Shown one piece after another: positions 41,313 through 50,351 of a stretch of DNA of 64,000 bases. The notes below the pieces were generated by a model. That model was not told where the DNA came from, did not search any database, and worked only from the letters and a program-made list of their open reading frames with translations. Within the stretch, counting starts at the first letter, position 1; every line of letters starts with the position of its first letter. Source of the DNA: Jatrophihabitans sp964252635 (GTDB taxonomy: Bacteria; Actinomycetota; Actinomycetes; Mycobacteriales; Jatrophihabitantaceae); contig NZ_CAXUNP010000002.1 in the NCBI RefSeq assembly GCF_964252635.1, forward strand, positions 1 to 64,000, read 5' to 3'. Position numbers and translations under genes: made by a program.

Positions 41313-41759
41313 GTCTGTCTCTTCGTCGAGCTTGTCCAGCACCCAGCGGGCGACGTGAGCGGCGAGCGCGATTGCGCGGTCGCCGCGCAGTTGGGCGAGT
41401 CGTTGGTCGATCGCGGCCAGGTAGGACGGGTCGGGTCGGTAGAAGCCGCAGCCGCTGGGTGGAATCGGATGGGGCAGCTCTTTCGGCCGTCCTCGACGAG
41501 GAAATCCGGGCGAATCGAGGAGCCGACAGAGTTGCAGTCCGCTCGCCGCCGGCAACGTGAATGCTTATCGAACTCGACCGGATCTTGTCGGCGGTCCGAG
41601 CGGGAATGGACTCGACCCTGGCCGCCGACGAGACCCGAAAGATCCAGATCGATCTCGAGCACGCCCCCGCTGTCATGCACGAGTGGGAGCGGTCGATGGC
41701 GGCCACGAAGCGCGCTCACCGAAGCCAAGGTCCGCTCCAGCATCGGCGACGCACGGCGT
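41313..41759. other. Gene debris without an intact gene
   Basis: A minus-strand piece at about 41320-41480 (including YLAAIDQRLAQLRGDRAIAL and ARWVLDKLDEE) and a plus-strand piece at 41561-41720 (MLIELDRILSAVRAGMDSTL and IQIDLEHAPAVMHEWERSMA) look like coding remnants. Both lack proper ends and I recognise neither. The segment marks a rearrangement scar between the GMC operon and the convergent hydrolase operon. Confidence 0.45.
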
Positions 41760-42524
41760 CTAGGCGTGCTGCAAGAACGCTCGCATGCGCTGACTCGTTT
41801 CAGCCGGTCGTTCCAACGCAGCAGCATGCTTTCCGTGGATCCAATCGAGCTCGGCCTCGGCGATTGCTTCGCTCAGCTCGTGCGCGCCTTCAGTGAAAAG
41901 AGGTGGTTCCTGGTTACCGCACAAGACGAGCGTCGGCGCTGCGATGGTGTGCAGTGCGGGCCTGGTATCGGCGTCGGCCAGGACCTCGCACGCCCTCGCG
42001 TACGAATCGGGGTTGGTCGCCGAGAGGGCCCGGCGTGCATACCGAACGGGTTCGCTGTTCGCCGTCAAGCTCTGTTCGGTGAACCAGGTGGCCATCGTGG
42101 CCTCGACGAGGCTTTCCGGGCCTTGCTGACGCATCGCTTCTGCTCGCGATCGCCACATGTCGTCCCAGGGCGGGGGATAGTGCGCGACTGTATCGATCAG
42201 GATGACCCGGTCGACCGATCGCGGTCGATCGATGGCGATTTGCTGGGCGACCATGCCCCCGATCGAGACGCCAGCAAGGCTCATGCGCTTGATGCCGGGC
42301 CGGATCTCATCGAGAACCGCCTCGGTCAGGGCCTCAAGTGTGGGCTCGTCCAGAACAACTTGCGACGAGCCGTGACCGGGTAGGTCCGGTGCCACGACTT
42401 GCCAATCGGCGAAGTAGGGACGGTGCGCATCCCAGAAGTGCCTGTCGACGCCGAGAGGGTGCAGTAGGACGAGCAGGTCGGACTCGTCGTCGACCTGCCG
42501 CTGTGGCGTGACGCTGTGAGTCAC
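41760..42524 (-). CDS. Alpha/beta hydrolase (3-oxoadipate enol-lactonase-like)
   Basis: 254 aa from GTG 42524, overlapping the CMD-like stop (GTGA), with GAGAGG upstream. L-L-H-P-L-G-V-D-R-H-F-W-D is the oxyanion region. G-V-S-I-G-G-M-V-A-Q contains the nucleophile Ser, and L-C-G-N-Q-E-P-P and the terminal G-K-H-A-A-A-L-E-R-P supply acid and His positions. The arrangement is like PcaD, and pairing with a CMD-like protein recalls the PcaD/PcaC pair of the beta-ketoadipate pathway. Distance from true PcaD cannot be judged here. Confidence 0.82.
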   Translation of the reverse strand: MTHSVTPQRQVDDESDLLVLLHPLGVDRHFWDAHRPYFADWQVVAPDLPGHGSSQVVLDEPTLEALTEAVLDEIRPGIKRMSLAGVSIGGMVAQQIAIDRPRSVDRVILIDTVAHYPPPWDDMWRSRAEAMRQQGPESLVEATMATWFTEQSLTANSEPVRYARRALSATNPDSYARACEVLADADTRPALHTIAAPTLVLCGNQEPPLFTEGAHELSEAIAEAELDWIHGKHAAALERPAETSQRMRAFLQHA

Positions 42525-43090
42525 CAGGACCTCTCGATCGAGGCTGGCAGCTGATCTGATCCCGTTTCATCGGAGATGCGACCGGCATTAAGAATCATCG
42601 CGAGGGCCGAGTAGTAGCCCGCAGTGGCGATGATCTCGATCAAAGCTGCTTCATCGAACGCGGACGCAGCCGTAGCGAATGTCTCGTCGTCAAGCTGGTG
42701 GGTACCGATGAGTTCGACGACGACATCGTGGGCGGCGAGGTGTGTCGGGTCCAGATTGGTGGGACGGCGCTGGGCCGCAAGGTCAGCGATACATGCAGGA
42801 TCGAGCCCAGCCTTGATGGCGAGGGGTGCGTGGTGGTTCCACTCGAAAGGTTGATTCCATGCCCGAGCAGTCACCAGGACGGTCATCTCAAAGATGCTCG
42901 ACGGCAGGTCGCTCTCGAAGCGGAGGTACTCGCCAACACGCGCGATTGCTCGCATGAGCCTCGGACTGTGCAAGAGAGGCACGAACGGCCCCCCGAACGC
43001 GCCGCGCGAGCCGGCGACCGCATTTATCGCCTCACGTTGCAAGGCGGTAAGGGTCTCATCTGAGGGGGTAGGAAAGCGCTCAGCGCTCAT
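42521..43090 (-). CDS. Carboxymuconolactone decarboxylase (CMD)-like protein
   Basis: 189 aa from ATG 43090 with GGAGG seven bases upstream. A GTG at 43129, overlapping the ADH stop, would add 13 residues. F-E-M-T-V-L-V-T-A-R-A-W-N-Q-P-F-E-W-N-H-H-A-P-L-A-I-K-A-G-L is the CMD core with a W-N-H-H in place of C-x-x-C-x-x-H. It is coupled to an alpha/beta hydrolase, forming an ADH-CMD-hydrolase operon. It may decarboxylate or isomerise a lactone or ketoacid. Confidence 0.8.
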   Translation of the reverse strand: MSAERFPTPSDETLTALQREAINAVAGSRGAFGGPFVPLLHSPRLMRAIARVGEYLRFESDLPSSIFEMTVLVTARAWNQPFEWNHHAPLAIKAGLDPACIADLAAQRRPTNLDPTHLAAHDVVVELIGTHQLDDETFATAASAFDEAALIEIIATAGYYSALAMILNAGRISDETGSDQLPASIERSW

Positions 43091-43125
43091 GTCGTGGCCT
43101 CCGGCGCGGGTCGTGAGCGGGGTTG

Positions 43126-44121
43126 TCACGGTGCCAGGATCGAACGCTGTACCCGCCCGGTTTCGACGTCTTCCAAGGCGGGACCGAAAGAATCAAGACC
43201 GACCGGCGGCTCGACCAGCGAGGCCCAGTCGACCGCACCTTCTCGTAGGTAGTCGATCGCAGCCGGGTAGTCGTCGCCCAACCCCCGGCAGCCGATGACT
43301 CGGAACTCCTTGCGATAGAGCAGGCCAGGACTGAAAGACGCCCTTACCTGATCTCCGGGAATACCGAACTGCAGGATGTCGCCGCCGACTGCGACTGCAT
43401 CGACGGCACGCTCGAAGATCCCGGGCGCGCCGACCGCGTCGACGACAAGATCGAAATTGGCCCCGTGAGCCTCGATCGCCTCGTCGACTGAGTAGTACAC
43501 GGCGTCAGCGCCTCGCGCTGTCGCTGCGCGTCGCTTGCCGGGTGCTGTATCCACGACCACCACCGAGGGCGCATCACGAGCGGTGAGTAGGTCGAAAAAT
43601 AGGGAGCCGCTGACGCCCCCGCCAACGACAAGAACACGTTCCGCCGGCGCAACGACCCTGCTCAGAGCGTGCACGACGCAGGCCAAGGGTTCGGCAATCA
43701 CGCCCGCGGCAAAGGACAGATCGCCGAGCGGGTACACCTTGCGAGCCGGAACCGCGATGTACTCGGAGCACCCGCCTGCACGTCCGCCCGCACCGATCAT
43801 CGTCGGGAACGCGCAGATGTTCGGCCGCCCTGCCCTGCACGTCGCACAAGAACCACACTCGATGAAGGGGTGAACCGCGACCCGCGAGCCTTCGCGGGGT
43901 GCTGTCGGATCACCGCCGACATCGGCAACGATGCCGGCCACCTCGTGGCCAGGCGTGAACGGGTAGCTCAACGGTGTGAGCTCGCCCCGGACCAGGTGTA
44001 CATCGGTACCGCACAGGCCCGATGCCTTGACCTCGACAACCACGTCGCCCGCGCGCGGCACGGGATCCGGCACGTTTTCAACCGAGTATTCCGAAACGTC
44101 GCTGACGACGATCGCTCTCAT
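43126..44121 (-). CDS. Zinc-dependent alcohol dehydrogenase (MDR family)
   Basis: 331 aa from ATG 44121 (M-R-A-I-V-V-S-D). G-L-C-G-T-D and G-H-E-V-A-G bind the catalytic zinc and C-G-S-C-A-T-C-R-A-G-R-P-N-I-C the structural zinc. G-G-G-V-S-G is the nucleotide loop. It is similar in layout to sorbitol/threonine dehydrogenases. It is the first gene of a minus-strand operon with CMD-like and hydrolase genes, divergent from the PucR regulator, which probably controls it. Confidence 0.88.
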   Translation of the reverse strand: MRAIVVSDVSEYSVENVPDPVPRAGDVVVEVKASGLCGTDVHLVRGELTPLSYPFTPGHEVAGIVADVGGDPTAPREGSRVAVHPFIECGSCATCRAGRPNICAFPTMIGAGGRAGGCSEYIAVPARKVYPLGDLSFAAGVIAEPLACVVHALSRVVAPAERVLVVGGGVSGSLFFDLLTARDAPSVVVVDTAPGKRRAATARGADAVYYSVDEAIEAHGANFDLVVDAVGAPGIFERAVDAVAVGGDILQFGIPGDQVRASFSPGLLYRKEFRVIGCRGLGDDYPAAIDYLREGAVDWASLVEPPVGLDSFGPALEDVETGRVQRSILAP

Positions 44122-44313
44122 CCAGTCCTCGTCCGATCCATGGCTCCACACCCGCAATGTCCCGGAACGCTGACCGAAGGCACCTACAGATGTCCGCTCG
44201 CGGGCGTAGAGTCAGCCTATGACGATCGAGTGCAGTAGCCATGACGGTGAACGGCAAACTTCGCCGTCGCCGCTGACGTGGCACGACAGAATCACTGCTG
44301 ACTCGGACCAGCG

Positions 44314-45549
44314 ATGACCCTGGAATTGACTCAAGGCTCGGCCCAGGCGTGGATGTCGGAACTGATCGAGAGCTGGGATGTCGACTCGCTCGCGACCAAG
44401 ATCGTCGAGCGCGACATGGCTATTGCCTTCGCCGATCGCTCGAACGACCCGAGATTCGCTGAACTGCTCCGCAGGAGCGCCAGCAGCAACATCGACGTGT
44501 TGTGCCGATACTTCTCCGGCACCATTTCCTTGGAAAGCATCCCGCTGTCTGAGCAGGTTGAATTCGCGCGTGAGCAGGTCAAGCTAGGTGGCTCGCAGAA
44601 CGTTCTTCAGCGGTCCTACCGGATCGGGTTGCAGACCATTGCGTCGGATTGGTTGGCCCTGCTGGCCCAAGAAGTGACTCATCGCCACCTGGGCGCCGAA
44701 GAGGCAGTGTCCGCGATCACCGTCAGCGTCGAAAAGCTACTTCAGTTCACCGACGTGGTTCTGACGAAGGTCGCGTACGAATTCGCCGAGCACGAGGCGC
44801 AGCTGCGGCGGACTGGTGAGCAGGTGAGACGGCAGATCGTACTTGAGCTGGTCGAGCGCGACGGTCCGATCGAGACGGCCGAACTGCTGACTGTGCTCGG
44901 TTACGACGTGTCCGGTGCACATCTCGCGGTAGAAATTGCCGGCATCACGGCTTCCGCTGCGCACGGATTGATGAGCGAGCTGCGCCGGGCGGGGAAGTCG
45001 TCCAACCAGTTGGTGCTGGCCCGCCGGATCGACCACCTCATGCTCTGGCTGTATCAGCCGCGTGCCTGGAGCGAGGAGGCGATCTCCGCCGTCGTCGAAG
45101 CGTTGACAGCCCGAGGTGTCCTCGCGACGGTGTCTCGGCCCGCGGCAGGCCTTGAGGGGTTGCGAAGCAGCTATCGCGAAATTTCGGAGATGGAGACGCT
45201 ACGCGCGTTCGGATCGCCTGCCGTTCCCCAAGTGATCAGCTACGCGGACGTTCAGCTCGACTTGCTCCTGCTACAGCAACCTGACGCCGCTCGTCGCTTT
45301 GTCGAAGAGACGTTGGGGTCTCTGGCCGACGACACTCACGTCTCGGCCAGGCTCCGCGAGACGTTGGCCGCTTCCTTCTTGTATGCATCCCATGTCCAGG
45401 CTGCTGAGCGTCTGGGCCTGCACGAACACACTGTAAGAAACCGGCTGCAGCGTGCGGAGCAGATCCTCGGCAAGCCCGTCTCGGGGCGTCGCGTCGAGAT
45501 CCAGGCTGCGTTGCGTCTGCACGCCATCCTTCAACCCTCCGCCGTGTGA
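44314..45549 (+). CDS. PucR-family transcription regulator
   Basis: 411 aa from ATG 44314. The C-terminus is the PucR HTH_30: L-R-E-T-L-A-A-S-F-L-Y-A-S-H-V-Q-A-A-E-R-L-G-L-H-E-H-T-V-R-N-R-L-Q-R-A-E. The middle resembles the GGDEF-like CdaR domain, and the helical N-terminus (about 1-170) is of the RsbT co-antagonist-like sensor kind found in this family. It is divergent from the ADH-CMD-hydrolase operon and upstream of the MFS gene. A clear hairpin terminator follows. Confidence 0.85.
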   Translation: MTLELTQGSAQAWMSELIESWDVDSLATKIVERDMAIAFADRSNDPRFAELLRRSASSNIDVLCRYFSGTISLESIPLSEQVEFAREQVKLGGSQNVLQRSYRIGLQTIASDWLALLAQEVTHRHLGAEEAVSAITVSVEKLLQFTDVVLTKVAYEFAEHEAQLRRTGEQVRRQIVLELVERDGPIETAELLTVLGYDVSGAHLAVEIAGITASAAHGLMSELRRAGKSSNQLVLARRIDHLMLWLYQPRAWSEEAISAVVEALTARGVLATVSRPAAGLEGLRSSYREISEMETLRAFGSPAVPQVISYADVQLDLLLLQQPDAARRFVEETLGSLADDTHVSARLRETLAASFLYASHVQAAERLGLHEHTVRNRLQRAEQILGKPVSGRRVEIQAALRLHAILQPSAV

Positions 45550-45555
45550 GGTTAC

Positions 45556-45579
45556 TTGCGCCGGTTTCGGCTGGCGCAA
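45556..45579 (+). terminator. Hairpin terminator after the PucR gene
   Basis: TTGCGCC (45556-45562) and GGCGCAA (45573-45579) are exact reverse complements with a 10-base loop, seven bases after the pucR-type stop. A short T-rich stretch (TTAGCTTGCT) follows. Confidence 0.65.
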
Positions 45580-45710
45580 CTTAGCTTGCTGTCCGTCGCC
45601 TGCTGAGTCCATGGTTTCCGCACGTCAACGCGCCCGATCGTTGGCGAGCCGACGGCTCATGCATCTGTCGCTTCCAGACAAGTGTGTGATCCCGATTCCT
45701 TCGGTCAAAG

Positions 45711-47222
45711 GTGAGGTGTCCGCAGCTCGTGACCAATCATGGAACGCGCAACGCCGACAGTGCGATCGGCCCAACATCAGCACGCCGGGTCTCCAACGAA
45801 CCGGGTGAACTACGGGCGCTGCTGATCGGCGTGCTCATCGTCGTTTCCCTCGACACCGAGTTGCTGACCGTCATTCCGCTGCTGCGCAACATCGAACACG
45901 AGTTTCACCTGTCTCTGACGCAAGGCGCGTGGGCGTTGTCCGCCACCGGGATCGCTGCCGGTGCGTCCATTCCTCTTCTCACGCGACTGGGGGACATCTA
46001 CGGACTGCGTCGACTGCTGTTGATCACCCTGGCCATCGTCACGATCGGCAACATTATTTGCGCGGTATCGACCGGGCCGGTGATGTTCATTATCGGCCGC
46101 TCGGTGGTCGGTGTGAACGCCGCGCTACCCCTGTACTACGCGGTACTACGGGCTGTCAGCCCCAGCCAGCAGGCTATCGACCGGTTCGTCGGCGTGATGA
46201 CAGCGGCCATCGGCGTAGCCGTCAGTGTGTCTTTCCTCTTGGGCGGCATCATCGTCAACGCCGGCGGGTCTGCGCGCACAACATTGTGGATCATCGCCGG
46301 GCTTTCGACGCTCGTGCTTGCCCTAGTGGCAGTGATGGTCGACGAGGTTCCGATTCGGGTCGTCGCCGCAGTCGACTGGCTCGGTGGGTTACTGCTCGCC
46401 GGCGGCTTGGCGCTTCTCGTGGCAGGCATTGGTCAAGGCAACGCCTGGGGCTGGAAGTCGGGCTCGGTGACCTCGATGTTGTCGGGCGCCGTCGTCCTCC
46501 TCGCGGCCTGGGTCGTCTGGGAAATGCGCTGCCGGCACCCTCTCATCGACCTGCATACGATCTTCCGCCGGGACATGTGGCCGGCCTTCACCGTGGCTGC
46601 GCTCGCCTTCGTGAACGGCGTGAACTCTCTGCTGGTCATCAGCACATTCGTGCAAACACCGCCGGTGGCGGGGTACGGCTTCGGCGCTTCGGTGCTCAAG
46701 ACGACGGTGTACCTGCTTCCCGCCAGTGTCATGATCGCATTCGGCGGCCGATTAGTGACTCCACTCGTGGAACGTTGGGGCGAGCGAACGATGATCCTCG
46801 TGGGCGGAGGCATCGGGGCGGCCGTGTTTCTCTGGTTCTCGATGGCCGACTGGTCGAAGGGCGAGTTCGTTTTCTTCTCTTTCATGCTCGGCGCGGTGTA
46901 CGCGGTCCTATGTACCGCGGGTATCACCGGGTACCTGCGGGCAGCCCGGCCGGGGGAACAGGGAATGGTTACCGGCGCCGCTCGATCCGCAGCGAGTGCG
47001 ATCGGCGCCATCGGCCCGGCTCTGATCACCGCCCTTCTCACCGCGTCCTTCGTCCCGAAGACCCCCATACCGGAGAAACATAACTACGGCCACGTGTGGT
47101 TGATGATGTTCATTGTCGCACTCTTGATCATCATCTGCGGATTCTTCCTGCGGGAGTCGAAGTTCGATCAGCGCCCTACGGACGACGTGATCGACACCCG
47201 GTTGCACGAGGCCTCGAGCTAG
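45711..47222 (+). CDS. MFS transporter, DHA2-like (14 TM)
   Basis: About 503 aa from GTG 45711; a GTG at 45729 is nearly as likely. The N-terminal 30 residues are polar. The membrane part starts L-R-A-L-L-I-G-V-L-I-V-V-S-L-D-T-E-L-L-T-V-I-P-L-L (motif D1 of DHA2 proteins) and has T-R-L-G-D-I-Y-G-L-R-R-L as motif A. About 14 membrane helices are visible up to residue 475. It probably exports or imports an organic compound by proton exchange. It lies 170 bp after the PucR terminator and 27 bp before a dodecin gene. Confidence 0.85.
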   Translation: MRCPQLVTNHGTRNADSAIGPTSARRVSNEPGELRALLIGVLIVVSLDTELLTVIPLLRNIEHEFHLSLTQGAWALSATGIAAGASIPLLTRLGDIYGLRRLLLITLAIVTIGNIICAVSTGPVMFIIGRSVVGVNAALPLYYAVLRAVSPSQQAIDRFVGVMTAAIGVAVSVSFLLGGIIVNAGGSARTTLWIIAGLSTLVLALVAVMVDEVPIRVVAAVDWLGGLLLAGGLALLVAGIGQGNAWGWKSGSVTSMLSGAVVLLAAWVVWEMRCRHPLIDLHTIFRRDMWPAFTVAALAFVNGVNSLLVISTFVQTPPVAGYGFGASVLKTTVYLLPASVMIAFGGRLVTPLVERWGERTMILVGGGIGAAVFLWFSMADWSKGEFVFFSFMLGAVYAVLCTAGITGYLRAARPGEQGMVTGAARSAASAIGAIGPALITALLTASFVPKTPIPEKHNYGHVWLMMFIVALLIIICGFFLRESKFDQRPTDDVIDTRLHEASS

Positions 47223-47249
47223 ACAATCTTACCAAGGATGAGGTGCACC

Positions 47250-47462
47250 ATGGATGCGACGTATAGGGTCACGGACCTCGTAGGAACGAGCAGCAACGGC
47301 ATCGACGACGCCATCCGCTCCGCGGTCGCGCGCGCCAGCGAAACCTTGCACCACATCGACTGGTTTGAGGTTGTCACCGTCAGAGGACGGATTCACGACG
47401 GCTCTGTCTCTCAGTACCAGGTCGAGGTCAAAGTGGGGTTCCGCCTTGACCCAACGTCATGA
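47250..47462 (+). CDS. Dodecin (flavin-binding protein)
   Basis: 70 aa from ATG 47250 with GAGG seven bases upstream. An ATG four codons earlier is possible. The family sequence is clear: Y-R-V-T-D-L-V-G-T-S-S-N-G-I-D-D-A-I-R-S-A-V-A-R-A-S-E-T-L-x-x-I-D-W-F-E-V, then G-x-I-x-D-G-x-V-x-x-Y-Q-V-E-V-K-V-G-F-R-L. Dodecins form 12-subunit spheres that store FMN, FAD or CoA-related ligands. In a locus with flavin enzymes (LLM oxidoreductase, acyl-CoA dehydrogenase, flavin reductase) it may buffer flavin. Confidence 0.92.
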   Translation: MDATYRVTDLVGTSSNGIDDAIRSAVARASETLHHIDWFEVVTVRGRIHDGSVSQYQVEVKVGFRLDPTS

Positions 47463-47477
47463 CATGCGGCGGCGACC

Positions 47478-49163
47478 ATGACCATGTCACGGGACTTGGC
47501 CGATCAAGCCGCGCCACTTGATGCCTTGCTGGTGCAGGCGGCGTTGGGCACAACCCGCCGCTTCAGGCCGGACTCGTCTGCCATCCGATTTGTCGGCGCG
47601 CTGACGAGGCATCCTCGATCCACCGCGAGCCGTTTTCGCGCACTCACCGCCGAGACAGGACGAATCATGGTCGGTGCTTCGGTACTCACCCCGTCAGTTC
47701 GCGATCGCCGCTTTACCGACGATGCGTGGTCGACCAACCCGATCCTTCGTCGACTTCTTCAGCTCTATCTGGCGAGCGGTCGGACCGTCGAACAACTCGT
47801 CGAACAAGCTAACTTGGATCACCGTGACGAGCAGCGTATTACATTCTTGACAGGCAATCTGATGGCGGCATTGGCCCCCAGCAACGCGCCGCTCATCAAC
47901 CCGGCGTCCGCCAAAGCCGCTATCGACACCGCGGGCGCCAATATCGTGCGCGGCGCCGCCCAGCTCGTGCGCGATCTTGCTTCCGCTCCTCGCGTCCCGC
48001 AGATGGTCGACCCGTCGGCCTTCGAAGTCGGCGTCGATCTCGCTATTACACCCGGCTCCGTCGTCATGCGAACCGAAGTGTTCGAGCTCATCCAGTACGG
48101 ACCCCAGCGAGACGAGGTCCGCGACGTGCCCTTGCTGTTCGTTCCGCCCACCATCAACAAGTTCTATGCGCTGGATCTAGCTCCCGATCGGAGCCTGGTG
48201 GAGTTTCTCCTGCGCGAGGGGCAGCAGGTCTTCATGATCTCGTGGCGCAATCCGGACGCACGGCACGCCCGGTGGGATCTCGACACTTACGTCCAGTCGA
48301 TCTTGGACGCTCTGGAGACTGTCCAACGTTTGTGCGGCACCGACCGCTCCGCCCTAGCTGGCATCTGCTCAGGCGGGATTCTGGCCAGCATTGCCGCCAG
48401 CTTGCTCACTTCCGCTGGCCGCGGCGACAGCCTCGCCGCGCTCCTGTTCGCCGTGACCGTTCTTGACAACGAGAACGCGGGCGTATCAGCCGCCCTCATC
48501 GACCCGGCGCTGGCCGAAACAGCGAAGGCAGCGTCGAAAGCCCGCGGATACCTCGATGGGCGGCTCCTGGCAGAGGTCTTCTCGTGGCTTCGCCCGGACG
48601 ACCTGGTTTGGTACTACTGGGTCAACAACTACCTACTTGCGAAGAAGCCTCCCGCATTCGACATCTTGTACTGGAACTCCGATACCACGCGCATGAGCGC
48701 GGGTCTTCATGCCGACTTCATTGATCTGGCGATCAACAACAAGCTCACTGTTCCGGGAGCACTTACTGTGCTCGGCGTCCCGATCGACCTGTCTCGAGTC
48801 GAGACCGACAGCTACGTCGTGGCCGGCATCGCTGACCACATCACACCGTGGCGCAGCTGCCATCGCACCACACAGCTGTTGGGTGGGGTGTCTCGCTTCG
48901 TCCTCTCCACCAGCGGCCACATCGCCGCGCTCGTCAATCCTCCGGGCAACACGAAAGCCAGTTACCAGGTCAACAAAGGCAACCCCCCTGACGCCGAGGA
49001 TTGGCTCAGGACGGCCCAAACGGTGCCCGGAACATGGTGGAGCGATGCATCTGCGTGGTTGGCCGAGCGATGCGGTGCCGTACGACCTGCGCCACGAGAG
49101 CTCGGTGGTGGCGGTCTCCGACCCTTGGTACCGGCGCCGGGCACCTACGTGTTCGACTCGTGA
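47478..49163 (+). CDS. phaC: Poly(3-hydroxyalkanoate) synthase, PhaC class I-like
   Basis: 561 aa from ATG 47478 (a second ATG at codon 3). The lipase-like box G-I-C-S-G (Cys297 nucleophile) sits after L-C-G-T-D-R-S-A-L-A. Other hallmarks are P-L-L-F-V-P-P-x-I-N-K-F-Y-A-L-D-L, W-R-N-P-D, G-Y-L-D-G-R, W-Y-Y-W-V-N-N-Y-L, the acid G-I-A-D-H-I-T-P-W (near 452) and S-T-S-G-H-I-A-A-L-V-N-P-P (His near 481). Length and W-S-D-A-S-A-W-L near the end fit class I/II synthases. It polymerises (R)-3-hydroxyacyl-CoA into storage granules. It overlaps the acyl-CoA dehydrogenase gene (GTGA). Confidence 0.9.
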   Translation: MTMSRDLADQAAPLDALLVQAALGTTRRFRPDSSAIRFVGALTRHPRSTASRFRALTAETGRIMVGASVLTPSVRDRRFTDDAWSTNPILRRLLQLYLASGRTVEQLVEQANLDHRDEQRITFLTGNLMAALAPSNAPLINPASAKAAIDTAGANIVRGAAQLVRDLASAPRVPQMVDPSAFEVGVDLAITPGSVVMRTEVFELIQYGPQRDEVRDVPLLFVPPTINKFYALDLAPDRSLVEFLLREGQQVFMISWRNPDARHARWDLDTYVQSILDALETVQRLCGTDRSALAGICSGGILASIAASLLTSAGRGDSLAALLFAVTVLDNENAGVSAALIDPALAETAKAASKARGYLDGRLLAEVFSWLRPDDLVWYYWVNNYLLAKKPPAFDILYWNSDTTRMSAGLHADFIDLAINNKLTVPGALTVLGVPIDLSRVETDSYVVAGIADHITPWRSCHRTTQLLGGVSRFVLSTSGHIAALVNPPGNTKASYQVNKGNPPDAEDWLRTAQTVPGTWWSDASAWLAERCGAVRPAPRELGGGGLRPLVPAPGTYVFDS

Positions 49164-50341
49164 GCGCGCTAGGTCGGTCGGCAGGCACCGATTTCTTCCG
49201 CATAGCCGAGCAGCTCACCGATCAGGAGAGGAGTTACTGGATTCGAGCACGCGACTTCGTCGACGACGAGGTCCTACCCGTCATCAACCAGTATTGGGAG
49301 GACGCCGAATTTCCGAAGTCGCTCGTCGAGCGTCTCGCGACCTTGCAACTCGTGGGTGACGGTATCGACGGCTACGGATGTCCGCAGATGAGCCCTCTTG
49401 CCTGCGGGTTGATCCACATGGAGCTCAACCGCGGCGATGGCAGTCTCGGCACGTTCCTCGGAGTGCAGGCAGGTCTTGCGATGCAATCGATCGCGATCCT
49501 CGGATCGGAGGAGCAGAAGAGACGATGGCTGCCCGGCATGGCGCGTCTTGAGCGCATTGGTGCGTTCGCACTCACCGAACCGACACATGGATCGGATTCG
49601 GTAGCGCTCGAGACCACTGCTAGTCGACACGGCGACTTCTGGGTGCTCGAAGGCGTGAAGAAATGGATCGGAAACGGGACCATCGCGGACCTCGCTGTTG
49701 TGTGGGCTCGAGACGATGGGGACCACGCGGTGAAGGGCTTCGTCGTCGAGACCGACACCCCCGGGTATTCCGCTCGCCGCATCGACGGCAAGGGTGCGCT
49801 CCGTGCGGTGTGGCAGGCGGAGATACGGCTGGATCACGTTCGTGTCCACGAGTCTGATCGTCTACCAGGGGCAAGAAGCTTCAAGGACACAGGACGCGTC
49901 CTGGCAGGCACGCGCAATACGGTCGCGTGGGCTGCATTGGGCCACGCGACAGCCGCCTACGAGATCGCGCTTCGATACTGCGGCGAACGCCGCCAGTTCG
50001 GCCGACCGCTAGTCGGTTTCCAGATCGTTCAGGAACGTCTGGTGAACATGCTGGCCGACGTGTGTGCCATGCAGCTGTATTGCTTACGCCTGGCCCGTCT
50101 CACCGAGGAAGGCAACCTGACCGACACGATTGCCGCGCTCGCGAAGATGAACAATACGCGCAAGGCCCGAACGGTCGTCGCGCTTGCCCGCGACCTGCTG
50201 GGCGGCAACGGGATTCTTCTCGACCACCACGTCATGCGGCACATGGCAGATCTTGAAGCGCTGCACACATATGAGGGCACGGAGACCATCCAAACTCTCA
50301 TCGTCGGAAGGGACATCACCGGTGTCGGGGCTTTTGCGTGA
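49160..50341 (+). CDS. Acyl-CoA dehydrogenase (glutaryl-CoA dehydrogenase-like)
   Basis: 393 aa from GTG 49160, overlapping the phaC stop. Blocks I-G-A-F-A-L-T-E-P-T-H-G-S-D and V-L-E-G-V-K-K-W-I-G-N-G-T-I-A-D are the FAD and substrate regions. A-Y-E-I-A-L-R-Y-C-G-E-R-R-Q-F-G-R-P and L-E-A-L-H-T-Y-E-G-T-E-T-I-Q-T-L-I-V-G-R-D-I-T-G hold the catalytic Glu (near 371) in the position used by glutaryl-CoA and short-chain dehydrogenases. It oxidises an acyl-CoA and passes electrons to ETF. In this operon it may feed 3-hydroxyacyl-CoA precursors to PhaC. Confidence 0.88.
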   Translation: MSALGRSAGTDFFRIAEQLTDQERSYWIRARDFVDDEVLPVINQYWEDAEFPKSLVERLATLQLVGDGIDGYGCPQMSPLACGLIHMELNRGDGSLGTFLGVQAGLAMQSIAILGSEEQKRRWLPGMARLERIGAFALTEPTHGSDSVALETTASRHGDFWVLEGVKKWIGNGTIADLAVVWARDDGDHAVKGFVVETDTPGYSARRIDGKGALRAVWQAEIRLDHVRVHESDRLPGARSFKDTGRVLAGTRNTVAWAALGHATAAYEIALRYCGERRQFGRPLVGFQIVQERLVNMLADVCAMQLYCLRLARLTEEGNLTDTIAALAKMNNTRKARTVVALARDLLGGNGILLDHHVMRHMADLEALHTYEGTETIQTLIVGRDITGVGAFA

Positions 50342-50351
50342 GGTAGTGCAC

